Source of the DNA: Kitasatospora sp. NBC_00240
GTDB lineage: Bacteria > Actinomycetota > Actinomycetes > Streptomycetales > Streptomycetaceae
Length of the DNA stretch: 64,000 bases
Direction: 5' to 3'
Assembly: GCF_026342405.1 (NCBI RefSeq)
Contig: NZ_JAPEMU010000001.1
Location: 868,001 to 932,000 of the forward strand
Below are positions 9,107 through 17,973 of the stretch, in pieces; the first letter of the stretch is position 1, and each line of letters opens with the position of its first letter. The translations under genes were made by a program, and so were the position numbers. The notes below the pieces were generated by a model. It searched no databases. It saw only the letters and a list, made by a program, of their open reading frames with translations, and had not been told where the DNA came from.

Positions 9107-10543
9107 ATGAACAGGATCCGTACTGCCGCCGTCGCGCTCGTGACGGCCTTCTCCGCGCTGGCTCTGCCGGCCGGCGCCGCGACCCCGGCCTTCGCGGCGA
9201 GCACCGCCGTGACGCCGATCAACATGGCGAGCTTCACCACCACCCACCCGAACGACGGCGACTCCGTGCGCCTGCGCGCCATCCTGCGCAACACCAACCG
9301 CTACGCGCTGACCACCTGGTACGACACCGTCAAGAACTACGACGCCCAGAGCGGCGCCTACCTCGACTTCGGCGGCACCGGCGAGAACAACATCCGCCCC
9401 TCCGCCGCGGAGACCGTCGGCCTGGCCGTCTCCCTCAAGCTCGGCGTCTACCAGACCGGCAACAACAGCAACCCCAGCCCCACGACCGCCGACGCCAAGG
9501 CCAAGACCATTCGCCTGATCAGCTCGCTGGCCGAGCGGCACCTCGCCAACACCGCCGGCGGCTGGGGCAACGGCTGGCAGACCGCGCACTGGGCCGCCAT
9601 GGCCGGACTCGCCGGCTGGCTCATGTGGGACGACCTCTCCACGACCGACCGGGAACTGGTCCGCAAGATGGTCGAGTCCGAGGCCAACCGTTTCAACAAC
9701 TACACCGTGCCCTACTACCGCACCGCGACCGGCACGTTCGTCACCCCCGGCGACACCAAGGCCGAGGAGAACGCCTGGAACGCCCAGATCCTCCAGGTCG
9801 CCACCGCCATGATGCCCGACCACGCCAACTACGCCACCTGGATGCGCAAGAGCATCGAACTCGAAGTCTCCGCGTCCGCCCGGCCGCAGGACCTCACCAA
9901 CAGCACCGTCGTCAACGGCAAGGCGGTGTCCTCCTGGATCAAGGGCTCCAACGTCAACAGCGACGGCACGGTGGTCAACCACAGCATCGTCCACCCGGAC
10001 TACATGGAGTCCATCGCCTTCAACGCCACCTCCGGACTCACCTACTCGCTCGCCCGCAAGGCCACCCCCCAGGCCGCGCTGTTCAACGCGGACGTCGTCT
10101 ACGACGGCCTGGTCGACCTGAACTTCACCGCCGGCCAGAACCCCTACAGCGCAGACCCCACCATGACCCACACCAACGCCACGCCCGGCGGCACCATCTA
10201 CAAGACCGGCAGCAGCGACGTCTACTACCCCAACGGCAACGACTGGGGACTGCAGCGGCGCATGCAGTTCGCCACCCTCGACGTCTTCGCCGACGCCTTC
10301 GGCTTCGACGACCTCGCCAGCCGGAAGGGCGCCTACTGGGAGGGCTACCACGAGCAGAAGGTCCTCGACATGCAGAACCGCTACACCGACGGACACACCT
10401 ACGCCGGCAACTACAACGACGCCAACTCCGAGGACACTTACGCCGGCCGCGAGGAATGGGTCGCCCACCACGCCGGCTGGGCCTACCTCGCCCGCTGGCT
10501 CAAGTTCCAGGGCGCCATCACGATGACCAACCAGGCCTACTGA
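9107..10543 (+). CDS. Secreted protein of unknown family, possibly an alpha/alpha-toroid enzyme
   Basis: 478 residues, with a Sec signal peptide of about 31 residues ending in AFA-AS. I do not recognise the family. The mature part is rich in regularly spaced, aromatic-containing helical segments (GGWGNGWQTAHWAAMAGLAG, TKAEENAWNAQILQVA, YPNGNDWGLQRRMQFA, EEWVAHHAGWAYLARWLKF). This is the pattern of six-hairpin polysaccharide lyases and related hydrolases. No lectin or CBM module is attached. It lies between two paralogous sugar-binding proteins, which suggests it acts on the polymer that yields their ligand. A start 40 nt after the terminator with GGAAGG 10 nt before the ATG supports the chosen start. 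A catalytic role is inference. Confidence 0.75.
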   Translation: MNRIRTAAVALVTAFSALALPAGAATPAFAASTAVTPINMASFTTTHPNDGDSVRLRAILRNTNRYALTTWYDTVKNYDAQSGAYLDFGGTGENNIRPSAAETVGLAVSLKLGVYQTGNNSNPSPTTADAKAKTIRLISSLAERHLANTAGGWGNGWQTAHWAAMAGLAGWLMWDDLSTTDRELVRKMVESEANRFNNYTVPYYRTATGTFVTPGDTKAEENAWNAQILQVATAMMPDHANYATWMRKSIELEVSASARPQDLTNSTVVNGKAVSSWIKGSNVNSDGTVVNHSIVHPDYMESIAFNATSGLTYSLARKATPQAALFNADVVYDGLVDLNFTAGQNPYSADPTMTHTNATPGGTIYKTGSSDVYYPNGNDWGLQRRMQFATLDVFADAFGFDDLASRKGAYWEGYHEQKVLDMQNRYTDGHTYAGNYNDANSEDTYAGREEWVAHHAGWAYLARWLKFQGAITMTNQAY

Positions 10544-10606
10544 CCAGGTCGCGGACGCGGGGATAAGGTCGCGGGGCCTGATCCTCGCTCGCAGGACCAC
10601 CAGAAT

Positions 10607-10642
10607 CCTGCCCGGAGCCGCTGAGGGTCGGCTCCGGGCAGG
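10607..10642 (+). terminator. Hairpin terminator after the secreted protein gene
   Basis: A perfect 13-bp inverted repeat, CCTGCCCGGAGCC at 10607-10619 and its complement at 10630-10642, with a 10-nt loop, 64 nt after the stop codon. Confidence 0.65.
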
Positions 10643-10940
10643 TACGTCCCAGGTCGGTCGGCGAGCGGTCGCCCCGGCGCCGGTCGCCCGCCCGAGCCCA
10701 CTCCGCGCTATCGAGCTCCATGACCCCGCAACCGGCGGTCCTGATCCTGCCGAACATCACATGGACCTCGCTCCGGCCGTTCGCGAAGACGCAGGTCCCC
10801 GGGATGAGTACCGCCTGGAAGATGCCCCACCGCGACGAGGTCGAGGAGACCGGTAGGCCGTCGACCGTCGGCGCCACCGCTCCCACCCACCTGCCAGCCA
10901 GAGAGGCGACCGAGTGCACGACAAGCGAGGAGAACACGCC

Positions 10941-11945
10941 ATGTGGAGCCTTCGGAGCAGACGCAGGCTGATCGCCGCCGTCGGCGCCGTACTGGCCTTG
11001 GCCCCCACCGCCTGCTCGGCGGCGACCGGTGGGGGCAGGCCGACGCTGAACATCGGCAATGCGGCCCACAAGAGGATCGCGCTGATCACCGGTGTGAAGA
11101 GCGATCCCTTCTACATCACCATGGCATGTGCCGCCGAGGCCGAGGCCAGAACACTGGACATGAACCTCTCCGTGTACGGCTCCGAACAGTGGGACGCGTC
11201 CGCGCAGCGCGCGGTGATCGACTCGGTCGGTGCGTCCCGGCCGGACGGCCTGCTGATCTCGCCGGTCGACGGCGACGCGCTCACCCCGTCGCTCAGGCAG
11301 CTCCAGGCCGCCGGGACCAAGATCGGTCTGGTCGACACCACGGTCAACGACCCCTCCGTCGGAATCACCCGCGCTTCCTCCGACAACGAGGCCGGCGGGG
11401 TCCTCGCGGCCCTGGCGGTGGCCAAGCAGATGGGCGACCAGGGCTCGGTCCTGGTGATCAGCGTCAAGCCGGGCGTCACCACCACCGATGCCCGGATCAA
11501 GGGCTTCAACGAGGAGATGGCTGCCCACCACCCCCGCATCACGGTCCTGCCCACGCTGTACGACAACGACCAGCCGGCCACCGCTGCCGCACAGGTGCAG
11601 TCGACGCTGGCCGCCCACCCCGACCTGCGCGGCGTGTTCGCCGGCAACACCAACACCGGCCGGGGCATCGCCACCGGCCTGAAGCAGGTCGGTAAGCAGG
11701 GCGTCGTCAAGGTTGTGGGCTTCGACGCAGAGCCCGACGAGATCGCCGCGCTCAGGGCCGGCACCATCCAGGTCCTGGTCGCCCAGGACCCGGCCGCGAT
11801 CGGCACCCAGGCCGTCGACCAGCTCGCCGCCGCGTTCGAGGGAAGACCGGTGCTCAAGGAGATCGACACCGCCATGGCCGCCATCGCCAAGGACGACCTC
11901 GACAACCCCAGGTTCGCCAAGTACCTCTATCGGACCGGTTGCTGA
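10941..11945 (+). CDS. Orphan CUT2-type sugar-binding lipoprotein, paralog of the protein at 7893
   Basis: 334 residues from the ATG at 10941 (GAGGAGAA 6 nt upstream). The lipobox is APTACS. The mature protein matches the operon's own binding protein almost segment for segment (ITGVKSDPFYITMACAA, VISVKPGVTTTDARIKGF, LYDNDQPATAAAQVQSTLA, a C-terminal Cys). It differs in a scattered way and in the N-terminal linker. No permease or ATPase accompanies it. It may feed the same permease with a different sugar or the other anomer, or act as a sensor. A tandem duplication followed by insertion of the 9107 gene, or duplication of a larger unit with loss, would explain the arrangement. Confidence 0.88.
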   Translation: MWSLRSRRRLIAAVGAVLALAPTACSAATGGGRPTLNIGNAAHKRIALITGVKSDPFYITMACAAEAEARTLDMNLSVYGSEQWDASAQRAVIDSVGASRPDGLLISPVDGDALTPSLRQLQAAGTKIGLVDTTVNDPSVGITRASSDNEAGGVLAALAVAKQMGDQGSVLVISVKPGVTTTDARIKGFNEEMAAHHPRITVLPTLYDNDQPATAAAQVQSTLAAHPDLRGVFAGNTNTGRGIATGLKQVGKQGVVKVVGFDAEPDEIAALRAGTIQVLVAQDPAAIGTQAVDQLAAAFEGRPVLKEIDTAMAAIAKDDLDNPRFAKYLYRTGC

Positions 11946-11951
11946 TCCCTT

Positions 11952-11977
11952 GACCGGCGCGGGCGGTTACGCCGGTC
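11952..11977 (+). terminator. Possible short terminator
   Basis: GACCGGCG and CGCCGGTC, 8-bp arms around a 10-nt loop, 6 nt after the stop of the orphan binding protein. Shorter than the other hairpins in the window, so less certain. Confidence 0.4.
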
Positions 11978-12228
11978 CCCAGCCGAGGACTTGGCCTCCG
12001 TAGCCGCGGCGGCCGGGACCCGCAGCCGGGTGAGGCCGAGTTCGTGCTGGGCGTGCCGGCAACGGGCGAGGTCGGCGGTGGCACCGCGGCCGGTGCAGAT
12101 GTCGATGGCCTCGGGGAGCCCGCCGCCGACAGCTGGCACCTCCTCCGGGCCCCTCGCTCGAGGTCACCCGGTGCTCACACGATGTCGAAGACCCGTGATC
12201 GGACCTGCGGTCACCGCGCGCCTCCCGG

Positions 12229-13359
12229 TCAGTACAGCCCTGGTGCGGGCCGTTCCCGGGCGGCGCCGCAGGAGTCGCGGACGGTGATCGCGGGCCGCAG
12301 CAGTACCTGCCGCCGGGATTCCTCGGGATGTTCCAGCCGGTTCAGCAGCAGCGCGGCCGCCGTGCGGCCCAGGAGGTGCTTGGGCGGCGCCACGGCGGTC
12401 AGCGGGATCTCCGCGATGTCGGCGATCTCGTCGTCGTAGGCGACCAGGGCCAGATCGTCGGGAACACGCATCCCGTGCCGCCGGGCGGCGGCCGCCAACA
12501 GAGCCGCCTGGCGGTCGCCGAAGCAGACGGCGGCGGTGGCACCGGCACGGCGCAACCCCGCCAGGCAGCGGTCCGCCGCCGCTGGGCTCCACTCCTCCAG
12601 CGCGGCCTGGAACTCGGTACTCGGGAGCCCGAGTTCGTGGATGGCCTGGTGGAAGCCGCGCCCGACCGGTTCCGCGGTGGGGCTGGGGATACGCAGCACC
12701 AAGCCGATCATCCGGTGGCCGAGCCGCACCAGGTGCCGGACAGCGTCGTAGCCTCCCGCCTCGTGGTGGGTACAGACACTCTCGGTGGTGTCGCCGAGGC
12801 TCGTCCCGCGGCGCTCGACCAGGACCGCCGGAACCGGGATGCCGGCGATCCGCGCCAGGTAGGCCTCGGGGGGCTCCGGCCCGATCAGGGTGGGGGCGAT
12901 GAGGAGACCGTCGGCGCCGATGTCGAGCATCTCGGCGACGGCTCCGATCTCCCGCACCTGGTCGTAGCCGGAACAGGCCACCACCGAGCGCGCACCCGCC
13001 GCCGTGAGTTCCTCCTCGATGCCCTGCAGGACACGGGGGTAGTAGAAGGCGGCGTTGGGCACGACCACGCCGACCAGCGCCGAGCAGCCGCTGGCCGGCT
13101 TCGGCGGGAGGACATAGGTACCGGAGCCTTGGCGGCGTACGACCAGTTCCTCGGCCACCAGTTCGGCGACGGCACGGCGGACGGTGCTCACCGAGGCCTG
13201 GTGCGCCCGGGCGAGCTCCGGCTCGGTCGGCAGTCGGCTTCCCGCAGGCCAGACGCCCCGGCCGATCTCGCGGCGCAGGCGGTCGGCGAGCATGCGGAAC
13301 TTCAACCCCGGGACCTCGGGAGCCGTGGCCTCCGAGGTCCGCCGAGCCGAGCCGGTCAT
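12229..13359 (-). CDS. GntR-type HTH fused to a LacI-type sugar-sensing domain
   Basis: 376 residues from the ATG at 13359, preferred over an ATG 21 nt earlier because AGGGAG lies 5 nt upstream. Residues 20-80 are a GntR winged helix (LADRLRREI, GSRLPTEPELARAHQASVST, QGSGTYV). After a short linker the rest is a periplasmic-binding-protein-like domain of the LacI/GalR sort (ALVGVVVPNAAFYYPRVLQG, LALVAYDDEIADIAEIPLTA, TVRDSCG at the end). Such AraR-like hybrids bind a sugar and release DNA. It is a close paralog of 47201-48286 and shares a putative operator with it. Likely targets are the divergent secreted gene at 14083 or the convergent binding-protein gene. Confidence 0.9.
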   Translation of the reverse strand: MTGSARRTSEATAPEVPGLKFRMLADRLRREIGRGVWPAGSRLPTEPELARAHQASVSTVRRAVAELVAEELVVRRQGSGTYVLPPKPASGCSALVGVVVPNAAFYYPRVLQGIEEELTAAGARSVVACSGYDQVREIGAVAEMLDIGADGLLIAPTLIGPEPPEAYLARIAGIPVPAVLVERRGTSLGDTTESVCTHHEAGGYDAVRHLVRLGHRMIGLVLRIPSPTAEPVGRGFHQAIHELGLPSTEFQAALEEWSPAAADRCLAGLRRAGATAAVCFGDRQAALLAAAARRHGMRVPDDLALVAYDDEIADIAEIPLTAVAPPKHLLGRTAAALLLNRLEHPEESRRQVLLRPAITVRDSCGAARERPAPGLY

Positions 13360-13380
13360 GCGAACTCCCTGGTCCAACAC

Positions 13381-14082
13381 CTGACAGAGCCTGTCCGGCC
13401 GCGGCTACTGCTCCTGCCAGGATTGCACAGGACGCCGCTCCGGCCGACAGCCGACTCGGGCTCATCAATACCCAATGATTGCGCAAATGGCCACCGGGCT
13501 CGCGCGACAGCAGGTTTCGCGACCACCCGCGTCACGTCGGGCTCGCACTACCGCGCGCATCCGGCCGGCTACGCGCTCACCCGCGGCAGGCCATCCGGCC
13601 ATTCGTTCGGCGCGGAGGCCGTGCGCCCCTGTCCCCGGTCCTTCATCATCTCCGCAGTCCGTGCGCGGTGGTCCAGGCCGAGCAGCGGGATGACGTCCGG
13701 GGGCTGCCGCCGGCCTGCTGCGCGTCCTCCGCGACGTACTCCCACGGCAGGTGGTCGAGCCGACGGACATCCGCAGACGTAGGGGGCTCCTTCGTCGGAA
13801 TTATTTGATCAACTTCAGGGACCTCCGGATCGAACAGCGATGTCACAAACAGTCGGCTCATCACCGATCAAGCGGTCACCTGCAATTCATATGCTGTCGG
13901 CCGGTTGCCCGGGCGCGCCGCCGATCCTAGGTTGCTGGACGTCGGGCGGGCGCAGGGACTCGGTCCGCCCCAACGGTCCGTCGAGGGACGCGGCACCGGC
14001 ACCTCACGCCTGCCGCCGTGCGCAGCGGCACGTCATGACATCAGCCGACAGCTCCCTCGCCTCCCCCACCATGAGGATGCAC
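13381..14082. other. Intergenic region between the hybrid regulator and the propeller gene
   Basis: Contains the candidate operator at 13471-13490 and a TTGATCAA palindrome at 13805-13812 in an AT-rich patch that also holds an AATTCATATG segment near 13881. A minus-strand open frame at 13646-13864 has no recognisable family and is probably not a gene. The promoters of both flanking genes should be here. Confidence 0.4.
13471..13490. promoter_or_regulatory. Candidate operator of the GntR/LacI hybrid regulator
   Basis: CCAATGATTGCGCAAATGG is an imperfect palindrome around TTGCGCAA, about 110 nt upstream of the regulator start. A related sequence in the same orientation to the gene, with TGCGCA followed by CATTGGG, lies about 100 nt upstream of the paralogous regulator at 47201. 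Probable autoregulatory site. Confidence 0.5.
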
Positions 14083-16644
14083 ATGCCATCTCGAACCAAG
14101 CGACGGTTCCGGGCCGTGCTGGCGGCGCTCGTGCCGCTGGCTCTCGCGGTCGCCACCCTCGGCCCCGAGGCCGTGTCGCCCGCCTTCGCGGCGACGCCGA
14201 CGTACACCATCACGACCGGTGCGACCGGTACCTACGCCTACGCCGACGACACGGCGGCGTACCCCTTCATCGACAGCGACGGCAAGTTCTACTTCCAGTC
14301 CTCGCACTCACTGTACGGGGGCAAGGACAGCCGCGCCTGGCAGTTCTGGACCGGGACGGACATCGACACGGGCGTCACCAAGGCCTCGATCTCCTCGACC
14401 CCGGACAACGCCAACACCACGGTGCGCTGCAACAACAGCCCGACCGGCCTGATGTCCAGCTACGACCCGCGTGGCTCCCAGACCACCGGGTACTCCGAGC
14501 GGAACTACTGCGATCTGGTCGGCGTGTGGGTCGACCCGGACACCGGTGACTGGTACGGGGCCGTGCACAACGAGTTCACCCCGTCGCCGTTCGGCGACGG
14601 CCTGCACTACGACTCGATCGACTACGCACAGTCCACCGACCACGGCGCCACGTGGACGATCAAGGACCACATCCTCACCTCGCCGTTCACCACCTGGCGG
14701 GCGAACGACCAGCTGTTCACCACGGCCCCCGACGGCAGCGTCCGCACCGGCGGCGGTCAGTGTCTGGACATCACCGGCGCCGGCACCACCGCCGGCACGG
14801 CCGTCGGCAGGTACGGCTGCACGGGCAACGCCAACCAGAAGTGGACCGTCACCGGCGGCACCCTGGTCAACCCCGCCTCGGGTCTGTGTCTGACCGCCTC
14901 CGGCACCGGCGCCGGCGCCACCTTCACGATCCAGGCCTGCTCGGGCTCGGCGACCCAGCGCTTCACCACGCCCGCCGCCGGGGCCAAGGGGCAGATCAGC
15001 CTCACCGGGGCGCCCGCCAGCTGTGTCGACGCCACCGTCGCGGTCAAGCTGGCCGTCTGCAACGACCCGGCCAAGGACGGCCGCGACCAGTTCCCGAACC
15101 AGACCTACTACTACGGCGACGGCGACCCGAAACTGTTCGTCGACAACGCCTCCGGCTACTTCTACATCTACTACGACACCCAGGTCCTGAACACCGCCGG
15201 CGGCGGCCGGGTCGACCTCGGACACGTCGCGCGTGCCCCGATCTCCGGCAAGTTTGCTCCGTCGTCGTGGAAGAAGTGGTACGGCGGCACCTGGACGCAG
15301 CCCGGCGTCGGCGGCAAGGAGACCGACCTGATCCCGTCCGACGGGACCAGCGCCGGCTACCTCGACGACGCCTACAACCCGCTCAACACCGGGACCACCG
15401 CACAGCAGCTCAGCGCCGGGCAGCTGCCCAGCGCCCCGCCGCTCGCCCGGATGAACGTCACCTTCGACGCCTACCTGGGCAAGTACGTCGGGATGCCGCG
15501 GCCGGAGAACCCCACCACATCCACTCCGCTGCGCATCTACACCACGTCCGACCTCGCCACGCAGAAGTGGACGGACATCGGGACGGTCACCAACCCCAGC
15601 GGTGCCGCCTGGTACCGCTCCGTGCTCGACTCGACCACCAAGACCTCCAACTACCTGATCGGCAAGACCTTCCGCAACTACTGCATGTACAGCTGCACCG
15701 CCACGAGTGGCACCGAGTGGGTCAGCACCACGATCGACACCGACCCGAGCAACCTGCCCGTCCCACCGGTCAGCCCCGGCGCGCCCTACCAGATCGCCGC
15801 CGGCAACGGCCGGTACCTGGACCAGTCCGGGACCGCTCTGACCACCACGGCCGCCGGCAGCACCTCCACCTCGCAGTCCTGGACGTTCGCCCCCACCGGC
15901 GACGGCTTCCTCACCATCACCAACGCCGCCTCCGGCCAGAACCTCGGCGTCAACGACGGCACCAACGCCGGACGGGCCTGGGGTGCCCCGCTCACCGTGG
16001 GCACCGGCACCGGTGTCGGGCGGCAGTGGTTCCTGCAGACCGTCAGGGACGCCAAGCTGCCGGCCGGCAGCTACCGCCTGATCAACCGGTACAGCGGCCA
16101 GGCGCTCAGCCTGACCGCCGGCACCGGCGGCGTCGCCATCGCCGCGCAGCGGGACTGGACCAACCCGGGGACCTCCGGCGACACCCACGCGGTCAACGCC
16201 CAGACGCTCACCTTCCCGGCCGGCTCAGGATCGGCCAACCTCATCCCCACCGGGAACTTCGAGTCCGGCAACCTGACCGGCTGGACCGTCCACAACGCCA
16301 GCGTCGTCACGGACACCGCGGCCCACAGCCCGACCCACGACCTGAAGCTGCAGTCGGCGGCCGGTGACTACGCGACCATGGAGTACACCGTCACCGGGCT
16401 GTCGCCCTACACCACCTACACCTTCTCCGGCTGGGTCCGCGCCGACTCGGGCAGCTCCACCAGCTTCGGCGTGAAGAACTACGGCGGCACCCAGGTCACC
16501 GCCCACACCTCGGCCACCGGCTGGGCCCCGCAGTCGACCACTTTCACCACCGGTCCGACCAACACCTCGGCCACGGTCTTCTGCTACCTGCCGGTCGCCT
16601 CCGCCACATCCACCTGCGACGACCTCAGCCTGACCGTCGGCTGA
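14083..16644 (+). CDS. Secreted beta-propeller protein with two ricin-type lectin modules and a C-terminal CBM
   Basis: 853 residues from the ATG at 14083, chosen because GAGGA is 5 nt upstream and a clean signal peptide follows (cleavage near AFA-AT). Residues about 35-220 and 330-560 together read as a GH43/GH32-like propeller: YPFIDSDGKFYFQSSHS, LVGVWVDPDTGDWYGAVHNE, YGDGDPKLFVDNASGYFYIY, SGAAWYRSVLDS. Residues about 222-330 are a ricin-type trefoil (QCLDITG, NQKWTV, GLCLTAS) spliced inside the propeller. A second lectin module spans about 566-712, and a beta-sandwich CBM begins at NFESGNLTGWTV and runs to the end. Probably a polysaccharide-degrading or binding enzyme; the glycoside hydrolase family is not clear to me. 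Confidence 0.82.
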   Translation: MPSRTKRRFRAVLAALVPLALAVATLGPEAVSPAFAATPTYTITTGATGTYAYADDTAAYPFIDSDGKFYFQSSHSLYGGKDSRAWQFWTGTDIDTGVTKASISSTPDNANTTVRCNNSPTGLMSSYDPRGSQTTGYSERNYCDLVGVWVDPDTGDWYGAVHNEFTPSPFGDGLHYDSIDYAQSTDHGATWTIKDHILTSPFTTWRANDQLFTTAPDGSVRTGGGQCLDITGAGTTAGTAVGRYGCTGNANQKWTVTGGTLVNPASGLCLTASGTGAGATFTIQACSGSATQRFTTPAAGAKGQISLTGAPASCVDATVAVKLAVCNDPAKDGRDQFPNQTYYYGDGDPKLFVDNASGYFYIYYDTQVLNTAGGGRVDLGHVARAPISGKFAPSSWKKWYGGTWTQPGVGGKETDLIPSDGTSAGYLDDAYNPLNTGTTAQQLSAGQLPSAPPLARMNVTFDAYLGKYVGMPRPENPTTSTPLRIYTTSDLATQKWTDIGTVTNPSGAAWYRSVLDSTTKTSNYLIGKTFRNYCMYSCTATSGTEWVSTTIDTDPSNLPVPPVSPGAPYQIAAGNGRYLDQSGTALTTTAAGSTSTSQSWTFAPTGDGFLTITNAASGQNLGVNDGTNAGRAWGAPLTVGTGTGVGRQWFLQTVRDAKLPAGSYRLINRYSGQALSLTAGTGGVAIAAQRDWTNPGTSGDTHAVNAQTLTFPAGSGSANLIPTGNFESGNLTGWTVHNASVVTDTAAHSPTHDLKLQSAAGDYATMEYTVTGLSPYTTYTFSGWVRADSGSSTSFGVKNYGGTQVTAHTSATGWAPQSTTFTTGPTNTSATVFCYLPVASATSTCDDLSLTVG

Positions 16645-16664
16645 TCCCACCCACCCACCGAGTC

Positions 16665-16699
16665 CTGAGGTCTGCACGGTACTTCCGTGCAGGCCTCGG
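16665..16699 (+). terminator. Hairpin terminator after the propeller gene
   Basis: CTGAGGTCTGCACGG at 16665-16679 and CCGTGCAGGCCTCGG at 16685-16699 pair over 15 positions with two G-T wobbles and a 5-nt loop, just downstream of the stop at 16644. Confidence 0.65.
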
Positions 16700-16823
16700 G
16701 CACGTTCCGGGCCCGGCATCAGGCCGACGCGCGCACCGGTCGGGGGTTCCCGCAGGAGCCTCGGCAACACCGCCAATCCCCCCGAGGCTGGGGATCGTCA
16801 CCAGCTGAGTACTCTGGGCTTAC

Positions 16824-16853
16824 GACGGATCGAATGATACAAATTGATCCGTC
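16824..16853. promoter_or_regulatory. Operator-like inverted repeat upstream of DeoR/LacI hybrid regulator 1
   Basis: A perfect 8-bp inverted repeat, GACGGATC (16824-16831) and GATCCGTC (16846-16853), encloses an AT-rich 14-nt core starting GAATGATAC. The GATCGAATGAT part recurs at 20747, 26062 and 28123. It lies 34-63 nt before the regulator start, so autoregulation is likely. Confidence 0.65.
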
Positions 16854-16886
16854 CCAGACCGCAAGTTCACCCAGAGGAGTGACGCC

Positions 16887-17963
16887 ATGACCATCACGGC
16901 CGAGCAGCGCCGGGCCCGCATCCTCTACCTCGTCCGCGAACTCGGGACGGTCCGCGTGGTGGATCTGGCCGAGCGCATCGGCCTGGCGGCCGTCACCGTC
17001 CGCCGGGACGTGGCGGCCCTCGCGGACGCCGGGCTGCTGCACCGCTCGCACGGTGCGGTGTCGCTCCCCCGCAGGGAGTCCGTGGCCGGCCGGGTGACGG
17101 GCCAGGACCGGGTGGTGGGCATGCTGGTGCCCACGGTCGGGTCGTACTTCGACGAGATCATCGAGGGCGCCCGGTCCGCCGCCGCGGCGGCGGGCGCGCG
17201 GCTGGTGCTCGGCATCTCCGCCTACGAGTCCTCGGACGACCGCGCCCAGGCGGAGCAGCTGCTCGACGCCGGCGTCGACGGCCTGCTGCTCACCCCGAAC
17301 TGGAAGCCGGGAGGACAACCGGAGAACAGCGCGTGGCTCGCCGGGCTGCGGGTGCCCGCCGTGCTGGTCGAGCGCCGCGCCGCGCCGGAGAGCCCGTTCG
17401 CCGAACTCGACTCGGTCGGCTCCGACCACCACCACGGGGTGCTGGTGGCGCTGCAGCACCTGTCCTCGCTGGGCCACCGCGCGGTCCAGTTGGCCGCGCG
17501 CGACGACACCTGGACGGCGTACCACGTCCGGACGGGCTACCAGGAGGCCGTGGGACTTCTGGGCCTCGAGCCCCGCCCGGTCGTCGGCATCCACCAGCCC
17601 GGCGGCGACATGGAGGAGGTCGCCGTCCGGATCGCCGCGGGCGTCGCGGACGGCGCGCGGGCGGTCCTGGTCCACAACGACCAGGACGCCATCCACCTGG
17701 TGCCGCTGCTGCGCGGCCGCGGTCTGCGGGTGCCGGACGACGTGGCACTGATCTCCTACGACGACGTCTTCGCGGCCCTCGCCGCCCCGCCCCTCACGGC
17801 GGTGGCGCCGCCGAAGCGGGCCGTGGGCTCGGCGGCGCTGGAGCTGCTGCTGCGCCGTCTGGAGAGCGGCCCCGAACTGCCGGTCCACCACGTGGAGCTG
17901 CTGCCGGAGCTGAAGGTCCGCACCTCGTGCGGCGGCGTCGGCCCAAGCGGCGCCGCCCGCTGA
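16887..17963 (+). CDS. DeoR-type HTH fused to a LacI-type sugar-sensing domain (regulator 1)
   Basis: 358 residues, ATG at 16887 with GAGGA 8 nt upstream. Residues 1-55 form a DeoR winged helix (EQRRARILYLV, VVDLAERIGLAAVTVRRDVA, LLHRSHGAVS). Instead of the sugar-phosphate-sensing DeoR C-domain, the remainder is a LacI/GalR periplasmic-binding-like domain (VVGMLVPTVGSYFDEIIEGA, GVDGLLLTPNW, DDVALISYDDVFAALAAPPL, LKVRTSCGG). It would respond to a free sugar rather than a sugar phosphate. The paralog at 26137 is nearly colinear and the two bracket the GH154/ABC locus, which is their most likely target. It ends 10 nt from the convergent isomerase gene. Confidence 0.92.
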   Translation: MTITAEQRRARILYLVRELGTVRVVDLAERIGLAAVTVRRDVAALADAGLLHRSHGAVSLPRRESVAGRVTGQDRVVGMLVPTVGSYFDEIIEGARSAAAAAGARLVLGISAYESSDDRAQAEQLLDAGVDGLLLTPNWKPGGQPENSAWLAGLRVPAVLVERRAAPESPFAELDSVGSDHHHGVLVALQHLSSLGHRAVQLAARDDTWTAYHVRTGYQEAVGLLGLEPRPVVGIHQPGGDMEEVAVRIAAGVADGARAVLVHNDQDAIHLVPLLRGRGLRVPDDVALISYDDVFAALAAPPLTAVAPPKRAVGSAALELLLRRLESGPELPVHHVELLPELKVRTSCGGVGPSGAAR

Positions 17964-17973
17964 ACCACGGCCG

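Noticed and set aside
11996-12228. Short frames between the orphan binding protein and the hybrid regulator, including a piece reading EAIDICTGRGATADLARC
   Set aside because: Faintly protein-like but too short, with no start, ribosome site or recognisable family.
13646-13864. Minus-strand frame of 72 residues upstream of the propeller gene
   Set aside because: No homology signal, no ribosome site, and it overlaps a region likely to hold promoters.
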